From NCBI GenBank assembly GCA_028719245.1, contig JAQUKG010000001.1:1-64000 (forward strand): a stretch of 64,000 nucleotides of DNA. The letters are read 5' to 3'. Below are positions 32,355-43,732 of the stretch, one piece after another. The notes beneath the pieces are model-generated. The model did no database searches, was not told the origin of the DNA, and saw only the letters and a program-made list of their open reading frames with translations. How positions within the stretch are numbered: the first letter of the stretch is position 1; every line of letters begins with the position of its first letter. A program made the translations under genes and the position numbers. The stretch comes from Candidatus Altimarinota bacterium. GTDB taxonomy: Bacteria; Patescibacteriota; Gracilibacteria; BD1-5; UBA6164.

Positions 32355-33593
32355 ATGTTAACTAAATTCTTTTCTAATTTTAATAAATTACCATTATCAA
32401 ATAAATCAATGGTTTATTTGATGTGGATTTATTGAGTGTGAGAATTGATAACAGGGATTTTTATAAATATCTATGTTTTTAAGTTGTATAACTCTTTTGA
32501 AAATATTTTGATATATAACATGATATTCTTTACTGCTACTTTTATATGATTTTCTGGATTATGATTGTTAATGAGTGTTTTTAAAAAAGATATAAAAAAT
32601 ATGTATTATATTTCTTATATTTTATTTATTTTATCATTTTTAGAATTATTTGTTTTTAAATGAACTTTATTTTGAGTTTATTTATTTTCTGGTATTTTTG
32701 GTTTATGAAACTGAATTTTTCGGTGCGGAGTTCATACTCAAGAATTAAAAAATATTTTAAACAAAAATAGAGATTTCTTTTCTTCATCTATTTCAGCTTG
32801 AGAAAATATTATTAGTATACTTACACCATTATTTACAGCATTTATTTTTGGTATTGCAAAAATTTATAATTTTGATTGATATTTGATATTGTTTTTATTT
32901 TTACCTTTAATTTACCTAATTTCTTTTATTTTTATCAAAAATATTGATTCATATATTCCAAATAAAATTTCAAAAGAAGATTTTACTAATTTTTTTAATC
33001 TAAGGAAATACAAGTACTGACATTTATATTTCTTGTTTTGATGATTTAAGTTAGCTGTTACAACTGTTATAATTTCAGCTGTAAGTATAACTTTATTAAA
33101 AAGTGAAATAAATATATGATTATTTCAAGCAATATTAGCTCTTATTTCAACATTTTTAGTAATTCATTTATCTCATAAAAGAGAAGAAAATAATAGATTA
33201 AAATACTATTTTATTTTCTGTTTCTTGTTATTTTTGGTTTATTTATTATTTTGAATATTTTTTAGTTTAATTAATTTTATAATATTTTCACTAATACTAA
33301 TTTTTTTAAAACCACTTTTTAGAGTTTCTTCGCATGTTTATGATTTGTCTTTAATGGATAGTATAAAAGCTTGAAATAATGATTTTTATCCAGCAATGTT
33401 GTTGAGAGAAGCTGTTTTATGGATTTGAAGAATTGGATCACTTTTAATACTTTTATTTATTTTTAAAAATATGAATTTAACTCTAGAGTTAAATCTAAAA
33501 ATTTGATTAGTTATTTCTTGAATTGTTTTTATTTTCTTATATTGGAGTATTTACTTTTGGGAGAAAAAAGAGAAAAATAATTCTTGATTTTAG
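32355..33593 (+). CDS. MFS-like transporter
   Basis: The 412-residue protein has about 11-12 hydrophobic helices. A cytoplasmic loop after helix 2 (LMSVFKKDIKNMYYIS) and a second half starting near residue 215 fit the two six-helix bundles of the major facilitator superfamily. A polar motif, CGVHTQELKN near 124-133, recalls related MFS proteins of Patescibacteria. Codon 123 is CGG, within a hydrophobic segment before CGVHTQE; Trp would fit there at least as well as Arg. It starts 1 base after the previous stop and ends the five-gene unit at TAG. The substrate is unknown. Confidence 0.65.
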
Positions 33594-33620
33594 TAGAGAG
33601 GTTTTAGCAAAACATCTCTA
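33594..33620 (+). terminator. Hairpin after the five-gene unit
   Basis: TAGAGA-GTTTT pairs with AAAAC-TCTCTA. There is no long T-run, so it may be a weak terminator or an mRNA end-protecting stem. Confidence 0.4.
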
Positions 33621-33682
33621 TATTAAAACACCCCATATTTAAAAAAACAATACCGAAAATATTTTTATGTAATAATTATTTT

Positions 33683-34159
33683 ATGCAAACAACTATCTTT
33701 ACAGGTTCAATTCTAAATTCTCCGTCAAACACCTATCTTATATCAATCTGAGAAGATAGAGTCTTAAAATGAGAAGTAGCAAAACTCATACTTGAAACAT
33801 TTTGACAAAAAATACAAGAAGAATTATTAACTCAAAAATTTTTTGAAAAATGAGAAGCAAGATTATTGCAAATTTGATGAAAAAATCTTATTTTTGCAAG
33901 ACCATTTGATTATGATTTTAAACTTTTGACTATTTTATGAATAGAAAGTTGTATAAAAAATGCCTTTAAAATCTGTGAACAAAATTGATTTGAAAGTATT
34001 TCTATTACAGCATTAAGCTGAAATTATCTTCCAGATAGTGAAAATCAAATAAATGAAATCTCAAAACTTGCTATAAATGATTATTCTTCTAGAAGCCCGA
34101 ATTTTTGTATAAAAGAAATATTTTTAGTAAATAACAATAGAAAAATTTTTAAGGTTTAA
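33683..34159 (+). CDS. Hypothetical protein, possible macro-like fold, 158 aa
   Basis: Alternating strands and helices are visible: NTYLISIGEDRVLKGEVAKLILE, then a Gly-containing turn, then TILGIESCIKNAFKICEQNGFESISITALSGN. The order and the helix 'i..ai..af..a...g..sIsitAl' recall ADP-ribose-binding macro domains and the N-terminal domain of M17 aminopeptidases. The usual macro-domain GGG loop is not evident. The next gene is an M17 aminopeptidase, so a functional link is possible. Treat the fold as a suggestion. Confidence 0.6.
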
Positions 34160-34198
34160 ATCAAAATTTTTTAGAAACAAAAAATCATATTTATAAAC

Positions 34199-34225
34199 TT
34201 GCTTTTGGTTTATTTTTTTTATAAT
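34199..34225 (+). promoter_or_regulatory. Promoter of the aminopeptidase gene (TTGCTT-N15-TATAAT)
   Basis: TTGCTT (34199-34204) and TATAAT (34220-34225) are 15 bases apart. The leader is about 60 bases. Confidence 0.55.
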
Positions 34226-34288
34226 CAATTAAAGTAAAAAATAATTTGCTATTTATTTACTTTTCTTAATTCATTCAAATTTTATATT

Positions 34289-35677
34289 ATGCTAAATATT
34301 CTAAAATCTTTTACAGATGCAAAAAAATCAAATTTAGTAATTTTAATTAAAAATAAATTTGATTTAGAAAATTATAATTTTTTAAATTTAGAGAACTCTA
34401 TTTTATTAAAAATAGATAATATTTTTGAAGAGCAAAAGAATACTTTCTTAAAAGTTTATACTTGAAAAGACGATTTTGAAGAAATAATTTTTTTATTTTA
34501 TCTTGATATAAAAAAAGATATTTTTGTTTTTTTATGAGAAAATATAGATAAAATTCCAGAGAAAATCATTTTTAGTTATAATAAAGATAATATTTTACTT
34601 GATAGTATAATATTATGAAAATATGATTATATAGAATATAAAAGTGAAAAAAAAGAATTAGAATTAAATGTTGTTTGTGAAGATTCACAAATTAAAAATT
34701 TAACTCAAAGATTAGCAACTTTAAAAAATATTACAGATAATAGAGATTTAGTTAATAAACCATCTTGTGATAAAACACCAGATAAATATGTTCAAATTAT
34801 AAAAAATATAAAATTTAAAAATACGAAAATAAAAGTAATTGATTATGAAGAAATAAAAAGATTATGACTAAATTTAATTGAAGCAGTTTGAAGAGCAAGT
34901 AATTATAAACCAAGACTTGTGATTTTGGAAAGGATTGTAGACAAAAAATTGCCAACTATTTGATTAGTTTGAAAATGAATAACTTTTGATACCTGAGGAT
35001 TACACATAAAACCAGAAAATCATATGGACGATATGAAAATAGATATGGCCTGAAGTTCAACTTTACTTTGGACTATGAAGGAAATTGATGAAAAAGAAAT
35101 TAAGTGCAATATAATTTGTGCTTTACCAATAGCTGAAAATAGTATTTCTTGAGATGCTTTTAGACCTTGAGATATTATAAAAAGTTATTGTGGTAAAACA
35201 GTAGAAATAGTAAATACAGATGCAGAATGAAGACTTGTTTTAGCTGACTCTATGAGTTATATTTCAAAAAATTATAAATTGGAAAGTATCACAACTGTTG
35301 CTACTTTAACTTGAGCTTGTATTTATGCATTATGATACAATTATGCTTGAATTATGTGAAATAATAGACAATTTATAGACAACCTTTTAAATAATGAAAC
35401 TTTTGAAAAATATTGGGAATTACCATTTTGAGATTTTTATATAGAAAAAACTAAATGAAAAATAAGTGATTTAGTAAATATAACAGAATTAGTTTACACT
35501 TGATGTTCTATGTGATGAGCATTTTTAGCTAATTTTGTTTTAAATAATGAGAGATTTACTCATATAGATATGGTTTGACCATGATTTGTAAAAGAAAAAT
35601 ATTGACTTTATAATGTATGAGCAACTTGATTTTGAGTTGATAGTTTATCAAAAATGATTTTAAATTATGGAAAATAA
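34289..35677 (+). CDS. pepA: Leucyl aminopeptidase, M17 family
   Basis: The 462-residue dimetal exopeptidase removes N-terminal residues from peptides in the cytoplasm. The catalytic domain shows GKGITFDTGGLHIKP, the metal-binding DMAGSSTLLW, the catalytic region LPIAENSISGDAFRPGDII, and the family signature NTDAEGRLVLAD (about residues 312-323). The N-terminal 120 residues are diverged but of normal length. Its last 11 bases overlap the start of the DUF1653 gene, and that gene overlaps comF, so the three are translationally linked. Confidence 0.94.
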
Positions 35678-35900
35678 TATAAAACTTTGAATATACAAAC
35701 ATTATAAATGAAAACTTTATGAAGTAATTTGAGTTTGACATCATAGCGAAACTTTAGAAAAATTAGTTTTTTATAAAGCTTTATATAATTCACCAGATTT
35801 TTGAGAAAATGCCTTATGGTGTAGACCTTATGAAATGTTTGTTTGAGAAATTGAAATTGATTGAGTTTTAAAACCTAGATTTGAATATGTATGAGAATAG
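35667..35900 (+). CDS. DUF1653 domain protein, 77 aa
   Basis: The sequence follows the DUF1653 pattern: [33 protein letters not shown], then LWCRPYEMF and a final RFEYVGE. These small single-domain proteins are widespread, are probably cytoplasmic, and have no established role. It overlaps the preceding gene by 11 bases and the following gene by 10 bases, and ends at TAG. Confidence 0.88.
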
Positions 35901-36589
35901 TTGACTTTTTCAAAGATTTAATTGCTCCAAAAAAATGTTATTCTTGCCACAAAGAATGACTTTTTTTGTGTAAAGAATGTTTAGAAGAAATATGATATTT
36001 TGAATCAATTTGTCCTGTTTGTAAACAAAGCTCTAGAAATTTTGAAGTTCATTTTTATTGTAAAAATGATTTTGTTTATTTTGATAAAGTAATAATTCTG
36101 AATCATTATAAAAATAAAATTATTAAAAAACTTATAAAAGATGCTAAATTTTATCACAGAAAGGATATTTTGCAAGATTTGTCTATTTATCTTTGAAATA
36201 AACTTTTATCAAGTATAGACGAAAAAAACGATGAAATTGTTTTAATTTCAATTCCAATGTTTTTTTGGAAAAAAATGCTTAGATGATATAATCAATCAGA
36301 AGTATTAATTAAAAGTTTAGCTGATAAGTTTAATATAAAATATAATTTTAAAATTATAAAAAAAATCAAATCAACCAAACCACAATCTCACTTATCCAAA
36401 ATAGAAAGGTTAGAAAATTTACAAAATGTTTTTATTTTTAATAAAAAAGAATTACAAAAATATAAACACAAAACTTTTATAATAGTTGATGATGTAGTTT
36501 CAACTTGAACGACCTTAAATGAGATTGCAAAGTTATTAAAACAGAATTGAGTAAAAAAAATATATTGACTTTGTCTAGCGAGTGATTAA
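35891..36589 (+). CDS. comF: ComF-family phosphoribosyltransferase-like protein
   Basis: The 232-residue protein has an N-terminal zinc-finger-like region with CYSCHKE, CKEC and CPVC. A type I PRTase domain follows, with the PRPP-loop motif IIVDDVVSTGTTLNEIA near the C-terminus and SIPMFFWKKMLRGYNQSEVL earlier. In other bacteria ComF takes part in natural DNA uptake, so it fits with the pilus genes of this organism, although those are 27 kb away. The start overlaps the DUF1653 gene. Confidence 0.9.
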
Positions 36590-36599
36590 ATATTATTTT

Positions 36600-36626
36600 T
36601 TGATTTTCTTTGAAATTTTATATAAT
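36600..36626 (+). promoter_or_regulatory. Promoter of gltX (TTGATT-N15-TATAAT)
   Basis: TTGATT (36600-36605) and TATAAT (36621-36626) are 15 bases apart, 42 bases before the ATG. Confidence 0.65.
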
Positions 36627-36668
36627 AAAACTCACTTACTTAAAATATTTAAAACTAAAAACAAATTT

Positions 36669-38276
36669 ATGTTAGCAAATTTATTATTTCCAGAAATTAA
36701 AGAAACTCCACAAGATATTATTAATAAATATCCAAAAAGGCCTGATTGAAAGGTTATCACAAGAATTGCTCCATCTCCGACTTGATTTTTACATATTTGA
36801 GCAATTTACTCAGCAATGCTTGATAAAATTGTAGCATATAAAAATAATTGATTATTTTTTTTGAGAATAGAGGATACAGACCAAAAAAGAGAAGTTGAAT
36901 GAATGGCAAAAAAGTATATTGAATTATTGAAAATATTTTGACTTAATTTTAATGAATGACCAATTTGATTAAATTGAGAAGATATTTGAAATTATTGACC
37001 ATATACACAATCAAAAAGAGAATATATTTATAAAACTTTTTTAAAAGATTTAGTTTTAAAATGACTTGCTTATCCTTGTTTTTTAACTGAGGAAGAAATA
37101 ACTCAAACAAGAGAAATACAAGAAGCTTCTAAATTACCAACTTGAATTTATAAAGAATATTCTCCTTGGAGATATGCAAGTTTAGAAGATGTAAAAAAAG
37201 CATTAGATGAAAAAAAAGAGTTTGTTATTCGTTTAAAATCTAGTTGAGAATTAATAAAAAAAATTGAAATAAATGATTTAATAAAATGAAAAGTTTCTAT
37301 GCAAGAAAACTTTTTAGATGTAGTTTTAATGAAAACAAATTGAATTCCAACTTATCATTTTGCTCATTTAATAGATGATTATCTTATGGGGACAACACTT
37401 GTAATTAGATGAGATGAATGGTTTGCATCAGTTCCACTACATTTAGAATTGTTTAAAATGATGTTATGGAAAGCTCCGAATTATGCTCATTATTGACCTT
37501 TAGTAAAAATTGATTGAGATTCTAGAAGAAAAATTTCAAAAAGATTAGATCCAGAAGCAGATATAGAATATTATTTTGAAAAATGATTTTTAATAGAAGC
37601 AATTTTAGATTTTTTATCAAATATTATAAATTCATGATTTGAAGATTGGAGAAAAGAAAATTTAAACAAGTCTTATTTAGAATTTGATTTTAAATTAGAA
37701 AAAATAAATTCTGCTTGAGCTTTAGTTGATTTAGAAAAATTAACTTTTGTAAATGCAACACTTATAAAAAATATGCCTTTGGAAGAACTTTATGAAAAAT
37801 TATCTAAATATTTACAAGAATATGAAAACGATTTTTATAATAATAAATTTTTAAAAGTTTCAAAAGAATATAATTTAAAAATTATTACAGAATTAAAAAC
37901 AAGACTTACGATATTTAAAGAATATAAAAAATTGACTACTTTTTTTTATAATGATTTTGATGTAAATCAAGATATAATTGATTTACTTATAAATTTAAAA
38001 ATGAAAATAGAAAATATTGACATTGTAAAAAAATGATTATACTTAGCACTAGATATTTTAAGTGCTAAAAAAGATGAATTTTTAAATATTGAAGAAATTA
38101 AAAATATTTTTGTTGAAGAAATTAAAAAAGTTGAAATGAAAAATTGACAAGTTTTGTGGCCTGTTAGGGTTTCATTGTCTTGAGAAGAATTTTCACCTTG
38201 AGCTTTAGAATTAATTTACATACTTTGAAAACAAAAGTCAATACAAAGAATACAAAATATTTTGAATTTAATATAA
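36669..38276 (+). CDS. gltX: Glutamyl-tRNA synthetase
   Basis: The 535-residue class I synthetase charges tRNA-Glu. The HIGH motif region is RIAPSPTGFLHIGAI (about residues 33-47), IEDTDQKREVEGMAKKY follows, and the KMSKS-type loop is SRRKISKRLDPE. The C-terminal anticodon-binding part is helical and ends LNLI. No GatCAB genes are in the window, so whether it also mischarges tRNA-Gln cannot be told. A possible leading extension (MLANLLFPEIKETPQDIINKY) precedes the catalytic fold and is typical of some Patescibacteria. Confidence 0.96.
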
Positions 38277-38329
38277 AAATGTTATAGAATTAAAACATAT
38301 AAAAATATTATATTCTAACCTATATAAAT

Positions 38330-38728
38330 ATGAATTATCAAATGTTGAAAACTTTACTTGATTCTCTTGTATCAAATTTTAAATGTCCAAATTGTTCTAA
38401 TACAGTTAATGATTCTTTAATTGAAATAGTTTGAGCTGCTTGAAGTAGTGTAAATTTAGATATTTTTTGTTCTAATTGTGAAAAACATACTTTTGTTAAA
38501 GCGGAAGTTTCTCAAATAAATTTATGAAATTTAATGAATTTTAAATGAGAAAATATAAATGAAATCAAACAAAAATTACAAGAAAAATTATCTTGATTAA
38601 ATATTAAAAAAGCAGATTTTTCTAATACAAAAAATATTGAAGCAAAAATAAATGATAAACAAATTTTAGAATTAAGAGAAACTTTAAAAAATGAAAATGT
38701 TAATGTTAAGGATTTTCTAAGTGAATAA
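38330..38728 (+). CDS. Zinc-ribbon hypothetical protein, 132 aa
   Basis: Two Cys pairs are visible, CPNC (about residues 19-22) and CSNC (about 46-49), in a typical zinc-ribbon spacing. A Lys/Glu/Asn-rich helical tail follows (about 70-132). The helix LQEKLSGLNIKKADFSN carries no active-site residues that I recognise. It may bind a nucleic acid or protein partner. It lies between gltX and typA with no overlap. Confidence 0.65.
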
Positions 38729-38804
38729 AATATTTTTATGTTTATGAAGGTTTTTATATTTAAATTTTACTTTTTTAGTTTTATTTCTATAATGTTGCCG
38801 AGAT

Positions 38805-38832
38805 AAAAAAAGTATTTCAAAAAATACTTTTT
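38805..38832 (+). terminator. Terminator-like hairpin before typA
   Basis: AAAAAGTATTT pairs with AAATACTTTTT. A TATAAT box at about 38788-38793 lies just upstream, so the hairpin may fall inside the typA leader rather than after the previous gene. Confidence 0.65.
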
Positions 38833-38860
38833 ATTTTTTATTTTATTATTATTTATATTT

Positions 38861-40660
38861 ATGTCTTTTAGAAATATAGCTATTATAGCCCATGTAGATC
38901 ACGGAAAAACTACTTTAGTTGATGCAATGTTAAAACAATCTTGAACTTTTAGAGAAAATGAAAAAGTTGAAACATGTGTTATGGATTCTAACGATCAAGA
39001 AAAAGAAAGGTGAATTACTATTTATGCAAAAAATACTTCAATATTTTATAAATGAAATAAAATAAATGTTGTTGATACTCCTGGACATGCTGATTTTTGA
39101 AGCGAAGTTGAAAGAGTTTTAAGAATGGTTGATAGTGTTTGTCTAGTAGTTGATGCTTATGAATGACCAATGCCACAAACAAAATTCGTTCTAAAAAAAT
39201 CTTTACAATTAGGTTTAAAACCAATTGTAATTATCAATAAAATTGATAAACCAACTGCAAGACCAGATTGGGTTGTTGACCAATTATTTGATTTATTTGT
39301 AAAACTTTGAGCAACTGATGAACAACTTGATTTTCCAGTTTGTTATTCTATAGCAAGGGAATGAATTGCAAAAAGAAATTTAGAAGATGAATCAAATAGT
39401 ATAACTCCTTTATTTGATATGATAATGGAAAAGGTTACTGAGGCTTCAAACGATATAACAAAACCTTTTAGAATGCAAGTTGCAAACTTGGCTTATGATA
39501 ATTTTTTATGAAGATTAGCTATTTGAAGAGTTTATGCTTGAGTTGTAAAAGTATGACAAGAAGTTATAATTACAAGTAATTCTTGAGTTCAAAGAAAAGC
39601 AAAAATTGCTGAAGTTTTGACTAATGAATGACTAAATAAGGTAAAAACAAAAGAAGCTGTTGCTTGAGATATAGTAACAATAGCTTGAATACCAGATATA
39701 TTTGTATGAGAAACTATTGCTGAAAATACTGAAGTTCCAGCAATGCCTGCTATTACAATTGATGAACCAACTTTAAAAATGGAATTTTTAGTAAATAATT
39801 CTCCATTTTGTTGAAAAGAATGAAAAATGGTTACTTCAAGACAAATAAGAGATAGATTAGAAAAAGAGTTAGAAACAAATGTTTGATTAAAAGTAGATTT
39901 TTCTTGAGATAATTTTATAGTTTCTGGTAGATGAGAATTACATTTATCAGTTCTTATAGAAACTATGAGAAGAGAATGATTTGAATTACAAGTTTGAGCT
40001 CCAGAAGTAATTATGCATAGTGAGAATTGAGTTAAAATGGAACCAATTGAAAGAGTTGCTGTTTCTGTTCCAAGTGAATTTTCGGGATCAGTTATAGAAA
40101 AACTTTGAAAAAGAAAATGAGAAATGGTAAATATGGTTGATGAAAATTGACTTGTTTCACTTGAATTTAAAGTTCCAACTAGATGACTTTTAGGTTTTAA
40201 ATCAGAATTTACAACTATTACAAAATGAGAATGAATTTTAACAAGTTCTTTTGAAGAATTTGCTCCATATAAATGACCTATTGAAAAAAGAGAAGTTTGA
40301 AGTATGGTTTCAGGTGAAACTGGTTCAACTATGGCTTATTCATTGTGGAAATTACAAGAAAGATGACCATTATTTGTAGATCCAGCAGTTGCAATTTATG
40401 AATGAATGATTATATGAGAACATTTAAAATGATGAGAATTAGTTGTAAATGCTACTAAAAATAAACAATTAACAAATGTTAGAGCATCAGGAAGTGATGA
40501 AGCATTAAGACTTGTAACTCCAAAAAGAATGACTTTAGAAGAGGCAATTGATTATATTTGAAATGATGAATATGTAGAAGTTACTCCTTTAAATATTAGA
40601 CTTAGAAAAAAATATCTATCAGAAACTGATAGAAAAAGGTATGGTAGAAGTAAAGATTAA
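38861..40660 (+). CDS. typA: Ribosome-associated GTPase TypA/BipA
   Basis: The 599-residue translational GTPase assists ribosome assembly under stress. G1 is [15 protein letters not shown] (about 10-24), G2/G3 carry [14 protein letters not shown] and [16 protein letters not shown], and G4 is NKIDKP. The C-terminus includes [13 protein letters not shown] and [23 protein letters not shown], which separate TypA from EF-G and LepA. The length matches the family. It lies between a zinc-ribbon gene and nusA. Confidence 0.96.
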
Positions 40661-40687
40661 AAAAATAATAATTGATATTATTTTAAT

Positions 40688-40714
40688 TTGTATTTTCTAA
40701 AAAAAACATATAAT
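40688..40714 (+). promoter_or_regulatory. Promoter of nusA (TTGTAT-N15-TATAAT)
   Basis: TTGTAT (40688-40693) and TATAAT (40709-40714) are 15 bases apart. Transcription would start about 40721, directly before the hairpin at 40723. Confidence 0.6.
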
Positions 40715-40722
40715 AACTTTTG

Positions 40723-40756
40723 AAAAGACGAGAGTTTGGAAACAAATTCTCGTTTT
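40723..40756 (+). terminator. Hairpin with T-run in the nusA leader
   Basis: AAAA-CGAGA-TTTG pairs with CAAA-TCTCG-TTTT around GAAA. It could terminate typA. It also lies between the nusA promoter and its ATG and so could act as an attenuator for nusA. Confidence 0.7.
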
Positions 40757-40781
40757 ATATTAATTTATTAACTATAAAAGT

Positions 40782-41855
40782 ATGTTAGATATTAAAAAAA
40801 TTGAAGCAGCTATCAATCAAATTTCAGCTGAAAAAAAGATTTCAAAGGAGAATCTTATTGATATTATTGAGTCAGCAATTAAAACTGCTTATAAAAAAGA
40901 TTATGGTTCAAAAGATGAAAATGTAATTGTAAAACTTGATTTAGAAGCCTGAAAAATAGAAATTACAGTTGAAAAAACTGTTGTAAAAGAAGTTACAAAT
41001 CCATCAACTGAGATTAGTTTTGAAGAATTATGAGAAGATGCAGATGATTTTGAAGAATGAGATGTAATTGAATTAGATGTTAGCGATAATATTTCAAGTT
41101 CTTCATTTTGAGATTCATTTTGAAGAATAGCATCGCAAGCAGCTAGACAAGTAATTATTCAAAAAATATGAGATAGTGAAAAACAAAAGATTTATGAATT
41201 ATTTAAAGATAAAGTTTGAGAAGTAATAAGTATGAAAGTTGTTATGATTGAGTCTGGAAAAGTAGTTCTTGATTATAATTGAAATCAAGTAATTCTTCCA
41301 AAATCAGAACAAGTTTCTAGAGATAATTATGTTCCAGATGCTAGATTTTATGTATATGTTAGTGAGGCATTCATTGATGAAAAAACTGGACCAAGAGTTA
41401 TATTATCAAGAAAAGATAAAAATATAGTTCCAGCTATAATTGCTTTATATGTCCCAGAAGTGGCTGATTCAAGTATATCAATAGACAATGTTGTTAGATA
41501 TCCTTGAGTAAAAACAAAAGTTTTAGTTTCTACAAATTATGATGAAATAGATCCAGCTTGAAGTTTAATTTGATCAAAATGAATTAGAGTTAAATCAGTT
41601 ATGGAAGAGTTATCTTGAGAAAAAGTTGATATAATCGTAGATAATTGAAATGTTAAAGATATTATTTCTAAATCATTAACTCCAGCAACAGTTTTAAAAG
41701 TTGAGGTTTCAGAAGATGATTCTACAGCAAAAGTTTATATTTTATCAGAAGAAAGAGCAAAAGCTATTTGAAAAAATTGAGTAAATATAAATCTTGCTTC
41801 ACAACTTACTTGATATAATATTTCTTTAGTAGAAGTTCAAGAAAAAACTGAATAA
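40782..41855 (+). CDS. nusA: Transcription termination/antitermination factor NusA
   Basis: The 357-residue protein binds RNA polymerase and nascent RNA to control pausing, termination and antitermination. The N-terminal polymerase-binding domain has ISKENLIDIIESAIKTAYKKDYG. The S1 region is VGEVISMKVVMIESGKVVLDYNG. Two KH domains follow, with SLIGSKGIRVKSVMEELSGEKVDII and AIGKNGVNINLASQLTGYNISL. There is no C-terminal acidic repeat, as in short NusA proteins. An acidic insertion (about 70-100, EELGEDADDFEEGD) is present in the N-domain. It precedes rplI and ruvX in one unit. Confidence 0.95.
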
Positions 41856-41876
41856 TTTTATAATTAAATTATTATT

Positions 41877-42320
41877 ATGAAAGTAGTATTTTTACAATTA
41901 GTTCCAAATGTTGGACATATTTGAGATATAAAAGAAATTAGTGATAGTTATGCTAGAAATTTTTTAATTCCAAAAGGTTTAGCAAAAAAGTTAGATGAAA
42001 AAGAAGAAGAAAAATTAAAGCAAGAAGAAAAGAAAAAAGAAGAAAATAGAAGAAATCTTGTTGAAAATAGACATAAAATAATAGAAACTTTAAATCTTAA
42101 ACAACTTCATTTTAAAGTAAAAATAGCAGAGAATTGAAAAATGTTTGGTTGAATTTGAGAACATGATATTATTGATAAAATTTTTAAAGATTTTAAAATA
42201 AAACTAGAAAAAAAGCATATAGACATGCCAGATTGACATATAAAAAAGATTTGAAAAAAAGATATATTTATAAAATTATCATCTGATAGTATGGCTAAAA
42301 TAACAATAATTGTAGAATAA
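41877..42320 (+). CDS. rplI: Ribosomal protein bL9
   Basis: The 147-residue large-subunit protein has the typical N-terminal domain [38 protein letters not shown]. A long Lys/Glu connecting helix (about 40-75) and a C-terminal domain ending SMAKITIIVE follow. Several CPR lineages are reported to lack bL9, so its presence here is worth noting. The stop overlaps the ruvX start codon by one base (TAATG). Confidence 0.95.
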
Positions 42321-42721
42321 TGAATTATTTATCAATTGATCTTTGAGACAAAAGATGTTGAATAGCATATTCTAATATGTGAATTATTTTTACTTTACCA
42401 TTTGTGGAGAGATTTAAATTAGTTTGAGAATTAAAAAAAATAATTATAGAAAAAAATATTTCAGAAATAGTTATTTGAATGCCTTTTGATTTGTATTGAA
42501 AAGATTTAAGACAATTAGATAAAACTAAAAAATTTGTTTTAAAATTAAAACAAATTTTTAAAAATATTGAAATAATTGAAGTTGATGAAAGATTTACAAC
42601 TTTTGAATCAATAAATATTTTAACTGAACTTTGATGAAATAAAAAAGATATTTTAGAAAAAAAAGATAGTATTTCAGCTTACTTAATTTTGGAAAGATTT
42701 TTAAGTCAAGTTAATACTTAA
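42320..42721 (+). CDS. ruvX: Holliday junction resolvase RuvX (YqgF)
   Basis: The 133-residue RNase H-like nuclease shows IDLGDKRCGIAYSN with the first catalytic Asp, the middle strand IVIGMPFDLYG, VDERFTTFES, and KKDSISAYLILERFL with the last acidic residue. YqgF proteins also act in 16S rRNA 5' processing, so the exact task could be either. It is translationally coupled to rplI through a TAATG overlap. Confidence 0.93.
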
Positions 42722-42833
42722 TAATTTACATAAGTAGAAAAATAATTTTATTTTTACTATACTAAATATATTATAATTTTTATTTAACTTTACTTTTTTA
42801 GTATTTTTTTTAAACTGTTTTCACTTAAAAATA

Positions 42834-43454
42834 ATGTCTAAATTTATGAAAATATTTGTATTTGATACGGAAACTACTTGATTTATTGATAAAAAAAATA
42901 CTTCTTTAGATGCACAACCACATATAATACAATTTGCTTGAATATATTGAGAAATTAAGTCTTGAGAATTCAAAGAAATTAAAAGAATTAATCAAATGAT
43001 AAAACCAAAAATTCCGATTCCATTTTGAGCTAGTCAAATTCATCATATTTATGATATAGATTTAAAAGATGCTCCATCAATTGAAGAATATATTTGAGAT
43101 TTTTTAAAAATAATTAATGAAAGTGATGTAATTATTTGACATAATATAGAATATGATGAAGAAATGTTAAAAATTGAATTAAAAAGGCTAAATCGTGAGT
43201 TTGAATATAAACCAAATCAAATAATATGTACAATGAAACAAACAGTTGATTTTTGTGCTTTACCTTGAAATTGAAATAGGTTTAAATACCCGAAACTTTG
43301 AGAACTTTATAAAAAATTATTTTGAGAGTATTTTTTGTGAGCTCATGATGCAATAGTTGATGTTGAGGCGACCTTAAAAGCATTTATGGAATTATATAAA
43401 AATTGAATTGTAAAATTAGATGAAAAAAAACATCAAGTATTAAGTTTATTTTAA
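42834..43454 (+). CDS. DnaQ-like 3'-5' exonuclease
   Basis: The 206-residue DEDD-family nuclease carries FDTETTG (motif I, about 11-17), GHNIEYDEEM (motif II, about 101-110) and HDAIVDVEAT (motif III, about 168-177). The His in the last motif makes it the DEDDh type. It may be a free proofreading subunit of DNA polymerase III or a stand-alone exonuclease. A start at ATG 42834 gives MSKFMKIFVFD; the second Met at 42846 is a possible alternative. Confidence 0.9.
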
Positions 43455-43466
43455 TAATAAAATATT

Positions 43467-43691
43467 ATGACATATAATGATTTAATAAATATAGATGATT
43501 TTGAAAAAAGAGAAACATTTAATCCTGAAAGATGAGATGTAGCTTTTTATTGTAAAGATTGTGAGGAAATAGTGCAAACTGAAAGAAAAAATCCAAATTG
43601 ATATATTTTTATTTGTAAAAAATGTAGCTGAACTAATGTTGCAGTTTGAACTTTAGCTTGATTAAAGGAAAATTATAGAATTAAATGATAA
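43467..43691 (+). CDS. Small zinc-ribbon protein, 74 aa
   Basis: The protein has two CxxC pairs, YCKDCEE (about residues 28-34) and CKKCSGTN (about 51-58), separated by about 18 residues. This is the arrangement of an RPB9/TFIIS-like zinc ribbon. There is no other domain. It starts 12 bases after the exonuclease stop and probably belongs to the same transcript. The function is unknown; it may bind nucleic acid. Confidence 0.75.
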
Positions 43692-43705
43692 TTTTAAAAA
43701 AAGTT

Positions 43706-43732
43706 TTGACATATATTTTAAATATATATACT
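43706..43732 (+). promoter_or_regulatory. Promoter of recA (TTGACA-N15-TATACT)
   Basis: A perfect TTGACA (43706-43711) and TATACT (43727-43732) are 15 bases apart. The element TTTAAATATATACT at 43732-43745 directly after the -10 repeats part of the spacer and is a candidate LexA operator. Confidence 0.65.

Noticed and set aside
33683-34159. Firm macro-domain (ADP-ribose) call
   Set aside because: The strand-helix order is suggestive, but the Gly-rich ADP-ribose loop is missing; it is left as hypothetical.
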